DNA of 64,000 bases from Frankia nepalensis (GCF_016786325.1 NZ_JADWYU010000097.1:90684-154683); one strand, 5' to 3'; shown: positions 9,101-17,984, counted from the first letter of the stretch. The notes: generated from the letters alone by a model not told the origin. Numbers and translations are program-made.

Positions 9101-12100
9101 CGGACGGGCTGATCCGGTTCACGGCGCCGGTGGCGCAGGACTATCTCGGGGTCGCGTTCCGGGTGCAGGACGCGAACAACATGTGGATCCTGCATGTCCA
9201 GCCCTCAAGCAACTCGCTGATCCTGGCCAAGCGGGTCGGCGGCGTCGGGACCCAGATCGCGACGTTCAGCGGCGCGTGCTGCGCGGCGACCGACACCTAC
9301 GCGGTGCGGATGGCCGGTTCCGACCTGACGGTCTATCGCAATGACCGGGTGGTCGGGTCGGTGACGGACGCGCAGTTCTCGACCGCGACGAAGGCGGGCC
9401 TGTTCGCGCTGAGCACGGGTTCGGGGCGGATCGGGTCGGTCACGATTCTCGACGACCAGCACCGCGACAGCTTCACCCGCGCCGACTCGTCCACCCTTCT
9501 CGGGGCGACGGACACCGGCGAGAAGTGGCAGACGCAGCCGCTGCCGGGGCTGGGCAACGGGACCTGGGGCATCTCCGGTAACGCGGCCTACCTGGCGACC
9601 GCGTCCGGGAACCGCAACATGGCCACGGTGTCGGCCGCCGCCGACGGCCAGTTCTCGTTCAAGATGCCGGTGGCACAGGCCGGTCTGGGGCTGGTGTTCC
9701 GGTATGCGGACCCGAACAACTACTGGCGGGTGGTGGCCCAGCCGTCGGCGGGGACGTGGCAGCTGGTCAAGCGGGTCGGCGGGGTCGAGACCGTGGTGGC
9801 CACGTCGAGCGGCGGGCTGTGCTGCACGGCGTCGGACACGATGACGGTCGTCACCAACGGGCCGAACATCTACGTCCAGCGCAATGGTTCCCAGATCCTG
9901 TCGACGAACGACCCGGCGGTGTTCTACGGGAGCCGGGCGGGCCCGTTCGCGGAGGCGACCGGCTCGGGGAGGATCGACGACTTCACCGCCACCGCCGCGG
10001 TGACGCTGACGGAGAAGTCCGGGGACGCGTACACCTTCCGGTCCGACGGCCGGCTCGCGAAGATCACCGACCCTGCCGGCCTGCAGTTGGAGCTGAACCA
10101 CAACAGCAACGCGCAGCTGACGTCGGTGGTGAACCTGACGACGCTGCGGACGCTGTCGTTCACCTGGACCGGCACCCACGTCACGAGCGTGTCCACGCAG
10201 AGCGTCGCCGCCCATTCCGGCCCGCTGACGTGGACCTACGCCTACGACGGCGACAAGATCACCTCGGTTGCCGGCCCGCACACGACCAGCCCGACGGAAT
10301 ATGACTACGCGTTCAACGGCAAGCTCGGGGCAATCACGCTGCCCGAGGGCAACGTCGACACGATCATCGGCTACAACCTCGATGGCACCGTGCAGTGGCG
10401 CGAGGACGGGCTTGGCAACCGCACCGAGTACGAGGTGCTGGCGACCAGCCCGAACACGATCGTCCGGGTGACCGACCCGCGCGACCACGAGACCGAGCAC
10501 GAGTACCGCGACGGCCAGCTGGTCGCGCAGCGGGACAACATCGGAAGCCGGCAGTTCGTCTACAACGACCGCGGCTTCCCGTACCAGGTCATCGACGAGA
10601 ACGGCAACATCGTCCAGACCGAGACCGACACCCGCGGCAACGTGATCGCCCGTTCGCAGGCCCGCGCCTATTACGGCGGCACGCTGTTCGTCAACACCGA
10701 GTACTACAACTACTACCTCGGCGCACCCGGCGACCCGCGCAACGACCTGGTCACGGTCCACCGGGACGCCCGCTCCGCGTCGCCGTCGGACAACACCTAC
10801 GCGACCTTCTACGGCTACAACAGCTTCGGGCACATGACGGCGCGGACGAGCCCGGCCGTCGCCGGCTTCCCCGGTGGCCGGACCGAGACATGGATCTACT
10901 CCACCGGCGCCGAGGCGGCGGTGGCCGGCGGCGGCACGATCCCGCGTGGCCTGGAGATCTCGCACACCGACACCCGCGGCAAGACGGACACCTCCGGCTA
11001 CGACGCCAAGGGCGACCTGCGCCGGGACCAGGACCCGGCCGGCCTGGTGCACGAGTACACCTATGACGAGATCGGCCGCGAGGTCACGTCGAAGGAGATC
11101 TCCGACACCTTCCCCGCCGGGCTGACCACCACTACCGCGTACACCAAGCTCGGCCTGGCCGCGCAGGTCACCGAGCCGGGCGTCACCAACCTGGTCACGT
11201 CGGTGGTGCACACCCCGGTCACCACCAACACCTACGACGCCAACGGCAACCTGACCCAGGTCACCGTGTCGGACGCCACCGGCGGGGACACCGCCCGCAC
11301 GACGTCCTACACCTATGACGACGCCGACCGGGAGACCTACAAGACCGTCGGCGCTGGCAGCTTCCCCTGGGCGACCTACGCGACGACCTACGACCCGAAC
11401 GGCAACGTAGCGACGACGACCGACCCGAACGGCACGGTCACCTCGTACACATATACGGCGCACAACCAGCTGGCGACCACGACGCTCGAGGACTTCGTCG
11501 ACGACCCGGTCGCCGGCAGCAGCCCTCGGGACGTGGTGCTGGAGTCACGGGCCTACGACCCGGCCGACCGGCTCGCGTCGGTCACCGATGCCGAGGGACG
11601 CGCCGTCCGCTACCAGTACTGGCTGGACGGCCTGGTGTTCCGGGAGATCCATGAGGGCTACCGGCCCCCGGACCTCGTCAACGGGGTCCTGTCCGGCCCC
11701 GCCGCCCGCGACATCATCCTCGCCGAGCACGTCTACGACGGCGCCGGCAACGAGATCACCGAGATCACCGACGGCGGGCTGCTCAAGACCTCGACCGAGT
11801 ACGACGCCGCCGGCCGGCCGACCGCCACCATCGTCGACCCGCAGGGCGTCGCCCGCCGGACCGACCTCACCTACGACGGCGGCGACAACGTCACCGCCAC
11901 CGAGCTGTCCGCCGCCGGCACGACGACGACCGAACGCGTCGAGTACACCTTCGACGACGTCTCCCGGCCGACGTCGACCACCGTGTTCGGCAACGGGGTC
12001 GAACGGTTCACCGAGGCGATGACCTACGACCAGCGCGGCGAGATGACCAGCAGGGTCGACCCCCGCGGCTATGTGTCGGGCGGGCCGCCCAACTCGGCCT

Positions 12101-15100
12101 ACGTGACCGACCACGTCAGCGACGCGGCCGGCAACCCGGCCCAGGCGATCCGCCCGTCGGTGCTGGTCGAGGAGAACGGCGCCGCGGCGACGTCGGACCG
12201 GCCGTCGGAGGAGGTCGGTTACAACACGTTCGGCGAGGTCACCCATGTGCGGGACGCCCGCAACCAGGTGACGGTCACCGCCTACGACCACCTGGGCCGG
12301 GTCACGCAGAAGACCTACCCGTCGTACACGCCGCCCGGCGGCGGCAGCGCGATCGTGCCCACCGAGTCGTGGAACTACGACGACAACGGCAACCCGACCA
12401 CTCACGTCGACACGCGCGGCAAGACGACCACCACCGTCTACGACAAGCGTGACCGGGTCGTCGCCGTCACCGACCCCCAGCTGGCCGGCGCGCCGGCGGC
12501 GGGTGTCACCCGGAAGGTCTACGACGACGTGGACAACCTGGTCTCGGAGGTCGACCAGGAGGACGGCTGGACGTTCTACGCCTACGACGACCTCGACCGG
12601 GTCTGGGCGACGACCGTCACCGAGCAGTGGCTGACCCAGACCTTCACGACCTACACCGTCTACAACGACGCCGACGACATCGTCCGGGTCCTCCTGCCCG
12701 CCAACGTCGCCACCGGCGCGTCGACGACGTCGACCTACAACGGCGCCGGTGACCGGATCGCCGTCCAGGACGAGCTCGGCAAGACCACCACCTACACCTA
12801 CGACCTCGCAGGCCGGGTCACGTCGGTCACCGACCCGCTGGGCCGGGAGACCCGCACCACCTACGACCGCGCCGGGCGCAAGACCACCGTCGCCGAGTAC
12901 TCACCCACCGACGTCCTGCTGCGCAGTACGTCGACCGGCTACGACGCGGCCGGCAACGTCGTCTCCGAGACCGACGCGAACGGCCACGCCGCGAGCGCGA
13001 CCTTCGACGCCCTCAACCAGCGGCGCACGATCGTCATCCCGATCGCGTCGGGCACGAGCGTCACCACGTCGGTCGGCTACGACCTGGCGGGCAACGCGAC
13101 CCGGGTCACCGACGGCCGGGGCAACGCGACCATCACGACCTACAACTCGCTGAGCCTGGTCGAGAAGATCATCGAGCCGTCCACGACCGCCCACCCGAAC
13201 CTGGCGGACCGGACCTGGACCACCACATACGACGCTGGCAGCCTGCCCGTCTCCGTCGTCGCCCCTGGCGGCGTCACCCGCACCTCCACCTATGACGCCC
13301 TCGGCCGGCTGACCGCCGAGTCTGGCAGCGGGGTGAGCACCCCCTCGGCGTCGCGGACGCTGGCCTACGACCTGGTCGGCCAGCTCGTCGCAGCTGACTT
13401 CCCGGGCGGGACGCAGTCGTTCACCTACAACGACCGCGGCCTGATCACCGGCGCCTCCGGCCCCGGCGGGACGAGCAGCTTCACCTACGACTCCACCGGC
13501 CGGATGAGCGGGCGCACCGACCCGGGCAGCTCGTCGACGTTCACCTACACGCCGCGCGGCGAACTGGCGACGGTGACCGGCACGGTCACCGGCGGTACTC
13601 GCACCCTCGGCTACGACGACGCCGGCCAGATCACCTCCGTCACCTACTCCGGCGCGACCCGGACGTTCGGCTACGACGACCTCGGCCGCACCATCTCCGA
13701 CACCCTCACCGGCCCCGGCGGCACCGTGCTGCGCGGCCAGTCCTACACCTACGACAACAACGACAACCGCCTGTCCACCACCCTCGGCCCCCTCGGGGTC
13801 GCCGGAGCCGGCACCCAGACCTACACCTACGACTGGGCCGACCGCCTCACCTCCTGGACCGACCAGGCCAACGTCACCACCACCTACGGCTGGGACGCGG
13901 CCGGCAACCGCACCTCCGAGAACGCGGCCGTCTCGACCTTCGACCAGCGCAACCGGCTGCTCTCGGACGGCACGTCGACCTACACCTACACGGCGCGCGG
14001 CACGCTGGCCACCACGACCGAGGGCTCCACGGTCACCACCACCAGCTTCGACGCCTTCGGCCGGCTGCTCGGCGACAACGAGGGTGGCACCCTCCAGACC
14101 TACACCTATGACGGGCTCGACCGGCTCGCCACCCGCGACAGCGCCCCCTTCACCTACGCCGGCCTCGAGAAGGAACCCGCCACCGACTGGAATTCGGCGT
14201 TCTCCCGCGACCCCGACGGCGACCTGGTCGCCATCGGCACGTCGTCCGGGAACTGGGCCACCGTCACCGATACCCACGGCGACCTCGTCGCGGCCTTCAC
14301 CACCGCGGGTGTCCTCACCGACAGCCGCAGCTACACCCCCTTCGGCGAGCCCGTCGTCGCCGGGAACCCGAACCTGCACATCGGCTACCAGGGCAGCTGG
14401 ACCGACCCCGACACCGACAAGGTCAACGCCCAGGCCCGCTGGTACACCCCCGACACCGGCACCTTCATCAGCCGCGACCCCGCGAACCTGCCCATCACCG
14501 GCACCGCCGCGTCCAACCGCTACACCTACGCCGCCGCCAACCCCCTCGCCTACAACGACCCCACCGGCTTCTGGTCCATCATCTCGGCCGTAAAAAAGGC
14601 CACCAAGGCGGTGACGCAGCGGTCCGCGGAGGTGGCCAGGGCCAGAAACGCCGGGCTGAGCCTGGAGGCGCAGCGGCAGATCGCCCAGATGGGCGAGGCC
14701 AGGTTCTGGGCCGGGGTCAGGGCGTCCCTCGCCGGGGTCAAGCCGGCCCCCCCGCCCCGCCCGGACCTGAGCGGCGCGGCGAACCGGCAGATCGCCCAGA
14801 TGGGGCAGAAGAACTTCTGGGACGGCGTGCGCGCGGCCCTCGCCTTCCAGGCAGCGGCCAAGAAGGCCGCGGCGGACAAGGCCGCCCGCGACAAGGCTGC
14901 GCGCGACAAGGCTGCCCGGGAGAAGGCTGCCCGTGAGAAGGCCGCCGCGGAGAAGGCAGCGGCCGAGAAGGCGAAGAAGAAATGCGGGCGGTTCGACTTC
15001 GGGTGCAAGGCGAAACAAGCCGTCAGCTCGGTGAAGGACAAGGCAAAGCAAGCCGTCACTTCCGTCAAGAAGAATGTTCAGACCGCGGGTAACTGGGTCG

Positions 15101-16044
15101 CGAAGAACAAGCTCGTGTCACTGTGCGCGAACTTCGCGCCCGGTTCGGTCGGCGCGGCCTGCGGCGGTGCCCAGGCTCTTGGCCACCTGGTCAACGGCCG
15201 TTACAAGGAAGCCGCCCTGTCCGCGGGCGGAGCCGTACTCGCCGGCGTCGGGGGAGGCGCCGCCAGAGGCGCTGTCGGCGGCGGCCTCTCCAAACTCGTC
15301 GCCAAGGGCTGTAAGAACAGCTTCACACCGGACACACCGGTCCTCCTCGCCGACGGCACATCCAAACCCATCGCCGACATCGACGTCGGCGATCGGGTCC
15401 TGGCCACCGACCCGGTGACCGGTCGCACCGAGCCCCACACCGTCACCAACCTCATCATCGGCCGCGGCGCCAAGATCCTCATCGACCTTGAGATCCAGAC
15501 CGACCGAGGCCCCGCGACCCTCACCGCGACTCACAATCATCCCTTCTGGGAAGCCGACGACCAGACCTGGACCGATGCCGAAGACCTAGATGCCGGCGAC
15601 ACCCTCCGCCAGCCCGACGGCACCACGGTCACGATCACTGGTACCGTCACCAGACACCAGACACAGGCCGTCTATAACCTCACCGTCGCCGACCTCCACA
15701 CCTACTACGTCCTCGTTGGCAAAAACCCTGTACTCGTCCACAACTGTAAAAAGAATCAAGGGGTTTACGAGTTCGCCGATCAGTGGAATCCGGGAAGCAC
15801 TTATGTCGGAAAAACGAGCGATTTTGACAAGCGACTCCAGCATCATATCGACACTGGAAGACTCCGGAGCCGGGCGGATGCCAAGTGTACTCACGTGTGC
15901 GGAAACGATGATGATCTGTTTGTCGCCGAGCACCTTCGGATCCAAGAACTGCGCGGCCAGGGCGTTCAACTTTCAAACCAGAGGGCTTCGCCCGGAAAGA
16001 AGATTTTGGAGCAAAGAGGCTTCCAGCAGTTGCGGCTCTGGTAG
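6187..16044 (+). CDS. Giant secreted RHS/YD-repeat polymorphic toxin with HINT domain and GIY-YIG nuclease tip
   Basis: A 3285-aa protein. Residues 27-50 form a membrane or signal segment after a basic N-terminus. Approximate domains: 400-580 DNRLRE-like beta domain (TWVSSA...YRPKMNITW); 600-700 immunoglobulin-like; 805-900 start of the RHS shell (DUF6531-like), interrupted at about 930-1270 by two LamG-like copies that each contain WGI and KRVGGV; 1280-2730 many YD repeats; 2735-2800 RHS core (ARWYTPDTGTFISRDP); 2897-2935 Lys/Ala repeats; 3042-3187 pretoxin HINT with first Cys3042, T3115-x-x-H3118 and terminal His3185-Asn3186-Cys3187; 3190-3285 GIY-YIG-type nuclease (Gly3192-Val-Tyr, Tyr3206-Val-Gly, Arg3216, Glu3248, Asn3264). 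The YD shell is expected to encapsulate the toxin, and HINT autoproteolysis would free the nuclease. ATG 6187 follows a CGGAG ribosome site. Cell-contact delivery is inferred. Confidence 0.9.
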   Translation: MTRRFLPVRRSLSFGRKMWRRHARVRRVALLLVPALLVSGVVVLVVDRVTDPDLVPISEQNPFRDVKLPESSNGTAEGLEQLVPAEVTSRDAAPDVAEVMARVPAMEGAVPASPEEKPREVVYPTGADAPVGEVILPEVPAGAELPLEEDLAAGVREPDGVQPGRVEVQAARTDNASVFRNPDGTYSTEVSTEPVRFQDEQGRWVEVDTGLEEQSGGGFEAKSVAAPVEIAAAADDAELARIELGDGLSAGFALEGAAASDGVADGESVTFAEVREQADLELSASASGLKEVIVLQSADAPTSWTFPLALEGLTAGLDRQGRVVLSDGSGAVVAVVPRGWMEDSSPGRATSEGVTYSLVEAEGTGQPALRVDLDAEWLGAPERVFPVRVDPTVTPVAAGADDTWVSSATPGTAQGSDGSLRVGLQGTGDENRAYVHFPNNSALQNANILSAQVSLYNTASHDACTAHPVSLYQVTQQWNGTTLTWPGASISGEVAQSTFSHQSGNGGCPAGWETFSDSRLTELVEDWNDGTAANHGLSVRASSWDATHYKEFASQNCACTAPGTAGDYRPKMNITWSPYDAVYSWPTGSPVWEQALTATQPGKIKVRITNRGKFTWPANGSYKLSYHVYDATGTTELVAQGFQTNLPVAVGRGQSVDVLATVTPPPAGSYIVKFDMQDTAAGGAFFSTHGISMLPVALVAPPAGGVQVTTSTPADAERVETLRPVLSLTGNQSGLTYEFQICSNPDAASGFCKSSGGFISSSSWQVPADEMSWGYPYYWRGRVKSGGTTSAWTPPSKIYAQVPSPPTSAHFGGDPYVPAEDSVSPLIRNYASSTTDISVAGVGPALGLTRTYNSLNSSVGMFGTGWSSQWDMGVRVDDAGEGNLVVRYPDGRDSRFGRNWDGTFTPQDGYYSLMQAPSPQVASFTGANHTSSLGTADTGESWQVLAGTWGINGNNAYLVSGSSASAVMPAPSDGLIRFTAPVAQDYLGVAFRVQDANNMWILHVQPSSNSLILAKRVGGVGTQIATFSGACCAATDTYAVRMAGSDLTVYRNDRVVGSVTDAQFSTATKAGLFALSTGSGRIGSVTILDDQHRDSFTRADSSTLLGATDTGEKWQTQPLPGLGNGTWGISGNAAYLATASGNRNMATVSAAADGQFSFKMPVAQAGLGLVFRYADPNNYWRVVAQPSAGTWQLVKRVGGVETVVATSSGGLCCTASDTMTVVTNGPNIYVQRNGSQILSTNDPAVFYGSRAGPFAEATGSGRIDDFTATAAVTLTEKSGDAYTFRSDGRLAKITDPAGLQLELNHNSNAQLTSVVNLTTLRTLSFTWTGTHVTSVSTQSVAAHSGPLTWTYAYDGDKITSVAGPHTTSPTEYDYAFNGKLGAITLPEGNVDTIIGYNLDGTVQWREDGLGNRTEYEVLATSPNTIVRVTDPRDHETEHEYRDGQLVAQRDNIGSRQFVYNDRGFPYQVIDENGNIVQTETDTRGNVIARSQARAYYGGTLFVNTEYYNYYLGAPGDPRNDLVTVHRDARSASPSDNTYATFYGYNSFGHMTARTSPAVAGFPGGRTETWIYSTGAEAAVAGGGTIPRGLEISHTDTRGKTDTSGYDAKGDLRRDQDPAGLVHEYTYDEIGREVTSKEISDTFPAGLTTTTAYTKLGLAAQVTEPGVTNLVTSVVHTPVTTNTYDANGNLTQVTVSDATGGDTARTTSYTYDDADRETYKTVGAGSFPWATYATTYDPNGNVATTTDPNGTVTSYTYTAHNQLATTTLEDFVDDPVAGSSPRDVVLESRAYDPADRLASVTDAEGRAVRYQYWLDGLVFREIHEGYRPPDLVNGVLSGPAARDIILAEHVYDGAGNEITEITDGGLLKTSTEYDAAGRPTATIVDPQGVARRTDLTYDGGDNVTATELSAAGTTTTERVEYTFDDVSRPTSTTVFGNGVERFTEAMTYDQRGEMTSRVDPRGYVSGGPPNSAYVTDHVSDAAGNPAQAIRPSVLVEENGAAATSDRPSEEVGYNTFGEVTHVRDARNQVTVTAYDHLGRVTQKTYPSYTPPGGGSAIVPTESWNYDDNGNPTTHVDTRGKTTTTVYDKRDRVVAVTDPQLAGAPAAGVTRKVYDDVDNLVSEVDQEDGWTFYAYDDLDRVWATTVTEQWLTQTFTTYTVYNDADDIVRVLLPANVATGASTTSTYNGAGDRIAVQDELGKTTTYTYDLAGRVTSVTDPLGRETRTTYDRAGRKTTVAEYSPTDVLLRSTSTGYDAAGNVVSETDANGHAASATFDALNQRRTIVIPIASGTSVTTSVGYDLAGNATRVTDGRGNATITTYNSLSLVEKIIEPSTTAHPNLADRTWTTTYDAGSLPVSVVAPGGVTRTSTYDALGRLTAESGSGVSTPSASRTLAYDLVGQLVAADFPGGTQSFTYNDRGLITGASGPGGTSSFTYDSTGRMSGRTDPGSSSTFTYTPRGELATVTGTVTGGTRTLGYDDAGQITSVTYSGATRTFGYDDLGRTISDTLTGPGGTVLRGQSYTYDNNDNRLSTTLGPLGVAGAGTQTYTYDWADRLTSWTDQANVTTTYGWDAAGNRTSENAAVSTFDQRNRLLSDGTSTYTYTARGTLATTTEGSTVTTTSFDAFGRLLGDNEGGTLQTYTYDGLDRLATRDSAPFTYAGLEKEPATDWNSAFSRDPDGDLVAIGTSSGNWATVTDTHGDLVAAFTTAGVLTDSRSYTPFGEPVVAGNPNLHIGYQGSWTDPDTDKVNAQARWYTPDTGTFISRDPANLPITGTAASNRYTYAAANPLAYNDPTGFWSIISAVKKATKAVTQRSAEVARARNAGLSLEAQRQIAQMGEARFWAGVRASLAGVKPAPPPRPDLSGAANRQIAQMGQKNFWDGVRAALAFQAAAKKAAADKAARDKAARDKAAREKAAREKAAAEKAAAEKAKKKCGRFDFGCKAKQAVSSVKDKAKQAVTSVKKNVQTAGNWVAKNKLVSLCANFAPGSVGAACGGAQALGHLVNGRYKEAALSAGGAVLAGVGGGAARGAVGGGLSKLVAKGCKNSFTPDTPVLLADGTSKPIADIDVGDRVLATDPVTGRTEPHTVTNLIIGRGAKILIDLEIQTDRGPATLTATHNHPFWEADDQTWTDAEDLDAGDTLRQPDGTTVTITGTVTRHQTQAVYNLTVADLHTYYVLVGKNPVLVHNCKKNQGVYEFADQWNPGSTYVGKTSDFDKRLQHHIDTGRLRSRADAKCTHVCGNDDDLFVAEHLRIQELRGQGVQLSNQRASPGKKILEQRGFQQLRLW
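14875..14964 (+). repeat. 15-nt in-frame tandem repeat encoding a Lys/Ala/Arg helix
   Basis: Six 15-nt units (starting at 14875, 14890, 14905, 14920, 14935 and 14950) plus a partial seventh encode DKAAR/EKAAR/EKAAA. The product is a highly charged helical linker between the RHS core and the pretoxin module. Just before it, a 25-residue motif containing RQIAQMG is also duplicated (about 14670 and 14785). Confidence 0.85.
15748..16044 (+). other. Variable toxin tip of the RHS protein: GIY-YIG nuclease domain
   Basis: The last 98 residues follow directly after the HINT terminal HNC. GVYEF, TYVGKTSDFDKRLQHH, VAEHLRIQ and LSNQR supply the Gly-x-Tyr, Tyr-x-Gly, Arg, Glu and Asn landmarks of GIY-YIG endonucleases in the right order. 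By eye this stretch is much less GC-rich and uses more A/T-ending codons than the YD-repeat body, as expected for an exchangeable toxin cassette. The target could be DNA or RNA. Confidence 0.7.
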
Positions 16045-16055
16045 GGAGAATTTTT

Positions 16056-16508
16056 GTGGTCAATTTCTGGCGGATAGTTGGATCGAGTGAGCTTCGAGAC
16101 GCGAGTGATGTCGATAGTGCGTTGGAGAAGCTCTCGGGGCGGCTCGCTGTGCTTGGCCCAGAAGAGCTAGTTCGGTTTTCGGAGAAGTTGCGTGAGGCGC
16201 TGTATCGCCTGGATAGAAGGGGGTTGGCGGAGATACCCGTCAATGTCCGAGGGATGACATTCCCTCAGACGGACGACCAGTTTTTGTATGCGCGGTGTGC
16301 CTGCATTCTTGCGGGTGAGGATGTTTACGATGCGACGCTGCGATTCAATGATGAATTTGCGCGGTTCGCGACCCCGTTCGTCCAGAGGGCTGAGAGGCTT
16401 CTTTATCTACCGTCAGAGGCCTACGAGAAGATAGTTGGGAGAAAAATGGAGTCCGGGAGCGGGTTTCCGATCGACTCCGGGTCGAACGTGCAAGGTTGGC
16501 TCGACTAA
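16056..16508 (+). CDS. DUF4240-like putative immunity protein
   Basis: The 150-aa cytosolic protein resembles DUF4240 proteins: an N-terminal NFWRIV helix, a middle that reads LGPEELVRFSEKLREALYRL, then DDQFLYARCACILAGEDVYDATL and a C-terminal LLYLPSEAYEKIVG. DUF4240 genes are found next to polymorphic toxins, and this one starts 11 nt after the RHS stop. Its ribosome site (AGGGAG) partly overlaps the toxin stop codon, so the two are translationally coupled. Start is GTG 16056. Like the toxin tip, it is AT-richer than the rest of the window. The likely role is to bind and block the GIY-YIG tip in the producing cell and its kin. Family assignment is from pattern memory; the immunity role is by position. 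Confidence 0.65.
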   Translation: MVNFWRIVGSSELRDASDVDSALEKLSGRLAVLGPEELVRFSEKLREALYRLDRRGLAEIPVNVRGMTFPQTDDQFLYARCACILAGEDVYDATLRFNDEFARFATPFVQRAERLLYLPSEAYEKIVGRKMESGSGFPIDSGSNVQGWLD

Positions 16509-17102
16509 GATCCGCGAGAGCCATTTCGATCGGCTTTGTGGCAGCCGTGTCTTCTGTCTGCCAGCAGGCTGGACCTACCAAAATTGACCAGTTGACTGTG
16601 GGTGGGAACACTGTCGCGGGGACACGCTATCTCGAACAGGTCATCGCCGACCTGAAGATACAGTGTTCTGCATCTGCCCAATGGCTGGTACTGGTGAAAT
16701 TTCGCTGCCCTTTTTGACGCCGCGCGCACCCGCTGGGGCACGGGCGGCCACGAGCGGCGAGCTTGAGACGTTGCGCTGATCAGAGATCGCGTGGGAGCTG
16801 GCAGACAAAGCGGGACCGATCACATAAAGACTGTCGAAACGACTTGTGGGTCGAGGTTCAGAGCTCAGTGCTGCCGGGATACTTCTTGTCCGGTTCGGCT
16901 AAGGGCATCGGTTCGCTAGGTCGAGGCGGACGCGACCGGCGCCGCCTATCGGTCTGTTAGCCGATTTGCAGAGGTGATCGTTTCTTCGTAGGCTTGTGAA
17001 ACCAGAGAGTTCTTCGGGGAACCTGGGGGCCTCCATTCGATTCTTGCCGTGAACGAAAGGCCAGGTCTTGCGGTAAGTTTTGCGGTTAAATCGGCCGTGG
17101 AC
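16509..17102. other. Decayed AT-richer spacer behind the toxin-immunity pair
   Basis: About 590 nt without a convincing gene. The longest plus-strand reading frame (16496-16717, with GNTVAGTRYLEQVIADLKIQ) and a 65-codon frame at 16763-16960 have no recognisable family, no good ribosome sites and unbalanced composition. The lower GC matches the toxin tip. It may hold remnants of displaced toxin or immunity cassettes, but no homology can be shown by reading. Confidence 0.45.
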
Positions 17103-17984
17103 CTATCGGAGGAGGTCCTCGACGTCTTCGGTGGTGGTGGCGGTGCTGGCGTGGCGTAGCCAGTGGCTGAGCTGGTCGAGGTCGGTGCAGGCCATGATTC
17201 TCTCGCGGAGTGTGTCGGTCACGGGCAGGCCGCGTGCCTCCAGGACTGTCAGCACCGCTCTCGCCTCGCCCCGGGCCTCGCCTCGGGCTTCGGCGCGGGC
17301 GTCGATCTCGTTGTATCGCTCGTTGTGGTACCGCCGGCCGAGAGCCGTGGTCATCAGGAACGCCTCCCATCGTGCCCGGGCGGCCGCGGGCAGGCTGCCC
17401 GCGGTCTCATCATCGTAAAAGATCTTCACATCTGGTTCCAGCGCGTTCAGTGCGGCCAGCAGCGCTGGGAACATCGCGTCGATGGCGGCGTCGTCGAGAT
17501 GGCACATGGCCGAGAGCAGCACCCGCGCGGGCCGGGTCACCGCCAGCCGCTCGTCGACGATCAGCGGCACGTCCGCGGGGGTGAAGAACCAGGGCCGCAG
17601 CCACGCGCCGCTGCGGGTGTCGAGGGCGATCTGCTCGCGGTACCACTTGGCCACCGTCGCGTCGGGGACGAAGACCACCAGCGAGGCCTTGACCCGGAAC
17701 TCGGACTCCATCTGGCCGATGTACAGCTTCCAGGTGCCCAGCTTGTCCGGATCCCGGCGGCGCTGGTTCTCGTAGACGGTGGCGCGGGTGGGCTTGTCGT
17801 CCGGCCCGCACAGCAGCACCATCGCGTCGGCCTGGTAGGTGCGCGTGCGGACGTTCGGGTCGTGGAGCCTGGCGTGCTCGAAGGCCGGCGCGTCGTCGCC
17901 GAGCAACTCGGTCTGGACCCAGTCGGGCAGGGACGGATCGAGCCGGATCAGCTCGATCGGCGTCTCGTGGGCACTGGAGGGCAT
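17103..17984 (-). CDS. Rpn/YhgA-like PD-(D/E)XK nuclease family protein
   Basis: The 293-aa protein looks like an Rpn-type (recombination-promoting nuclease, putative transposase) member. QADAMVLL and RATVYENQ...GTWKLYIGQM resemble the core Asp and the Glu-x-Gln strand of the PD-(D/E)XK fold. Its C-terminus has the hallmark EARGEARGEARAVLTVLEARGLPV tail and a TDLDQLSHWLRHA helix. Related proteins are amplified in filamentous actinobacteria and cyanobacteria; the enterobacterial RpnA has DNA-nicking activity, but the role here is unknown. Start is ATG 17984. It stands alone between the RHS locus and a convergently oriented spacer. Confidence 0.65.
   Translation of the reverse strand: MPSSAHETPIELIRLDPSLPDWVQTELLGDDAPAFEHARLHDPNVRTRTYQADAMVLLCGPDDKPTRATVYENQRRRDPDKLGTWKLYIGQMESEFRVKASLVVFVPDATVAKWYREQIALDTRSGAWLRPWFFTPADVPLIVDERLAVTRPARVLLSAMCHLDDAAIDAMFPALLAALNALEPDVKIFYDDETAGSLPAAARARWEAFLMTTALGRRYHNERYNEIDARAEARGEARGEARAVLTVLEARGLPVTDTLRERIMACTDLDQLSHWLRHASTATTTEDVEDLLR

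Noticed and set aside
9205-11463. Long antisense frame inside the RHS gene
   Set aside because: No domain or ribosome site; the RHS reading frame has continuous YD repeats over the same DNA.
15310-15747. Self-splicing intein in the RHS gene
   Set aside because: The HINT domain is followed by a toxin tip rather than a resumed host-protein frame, and lacks a homing endonuclease, so a pretoxin autoprotease is the better reading.
16496-16717. Possible 73-codon gene after the immunity gene
   Set aside because: It overlaps the immunity gene end, has no recognisable family and lacks a convincing ribosome site; reported only as decayed DNA.
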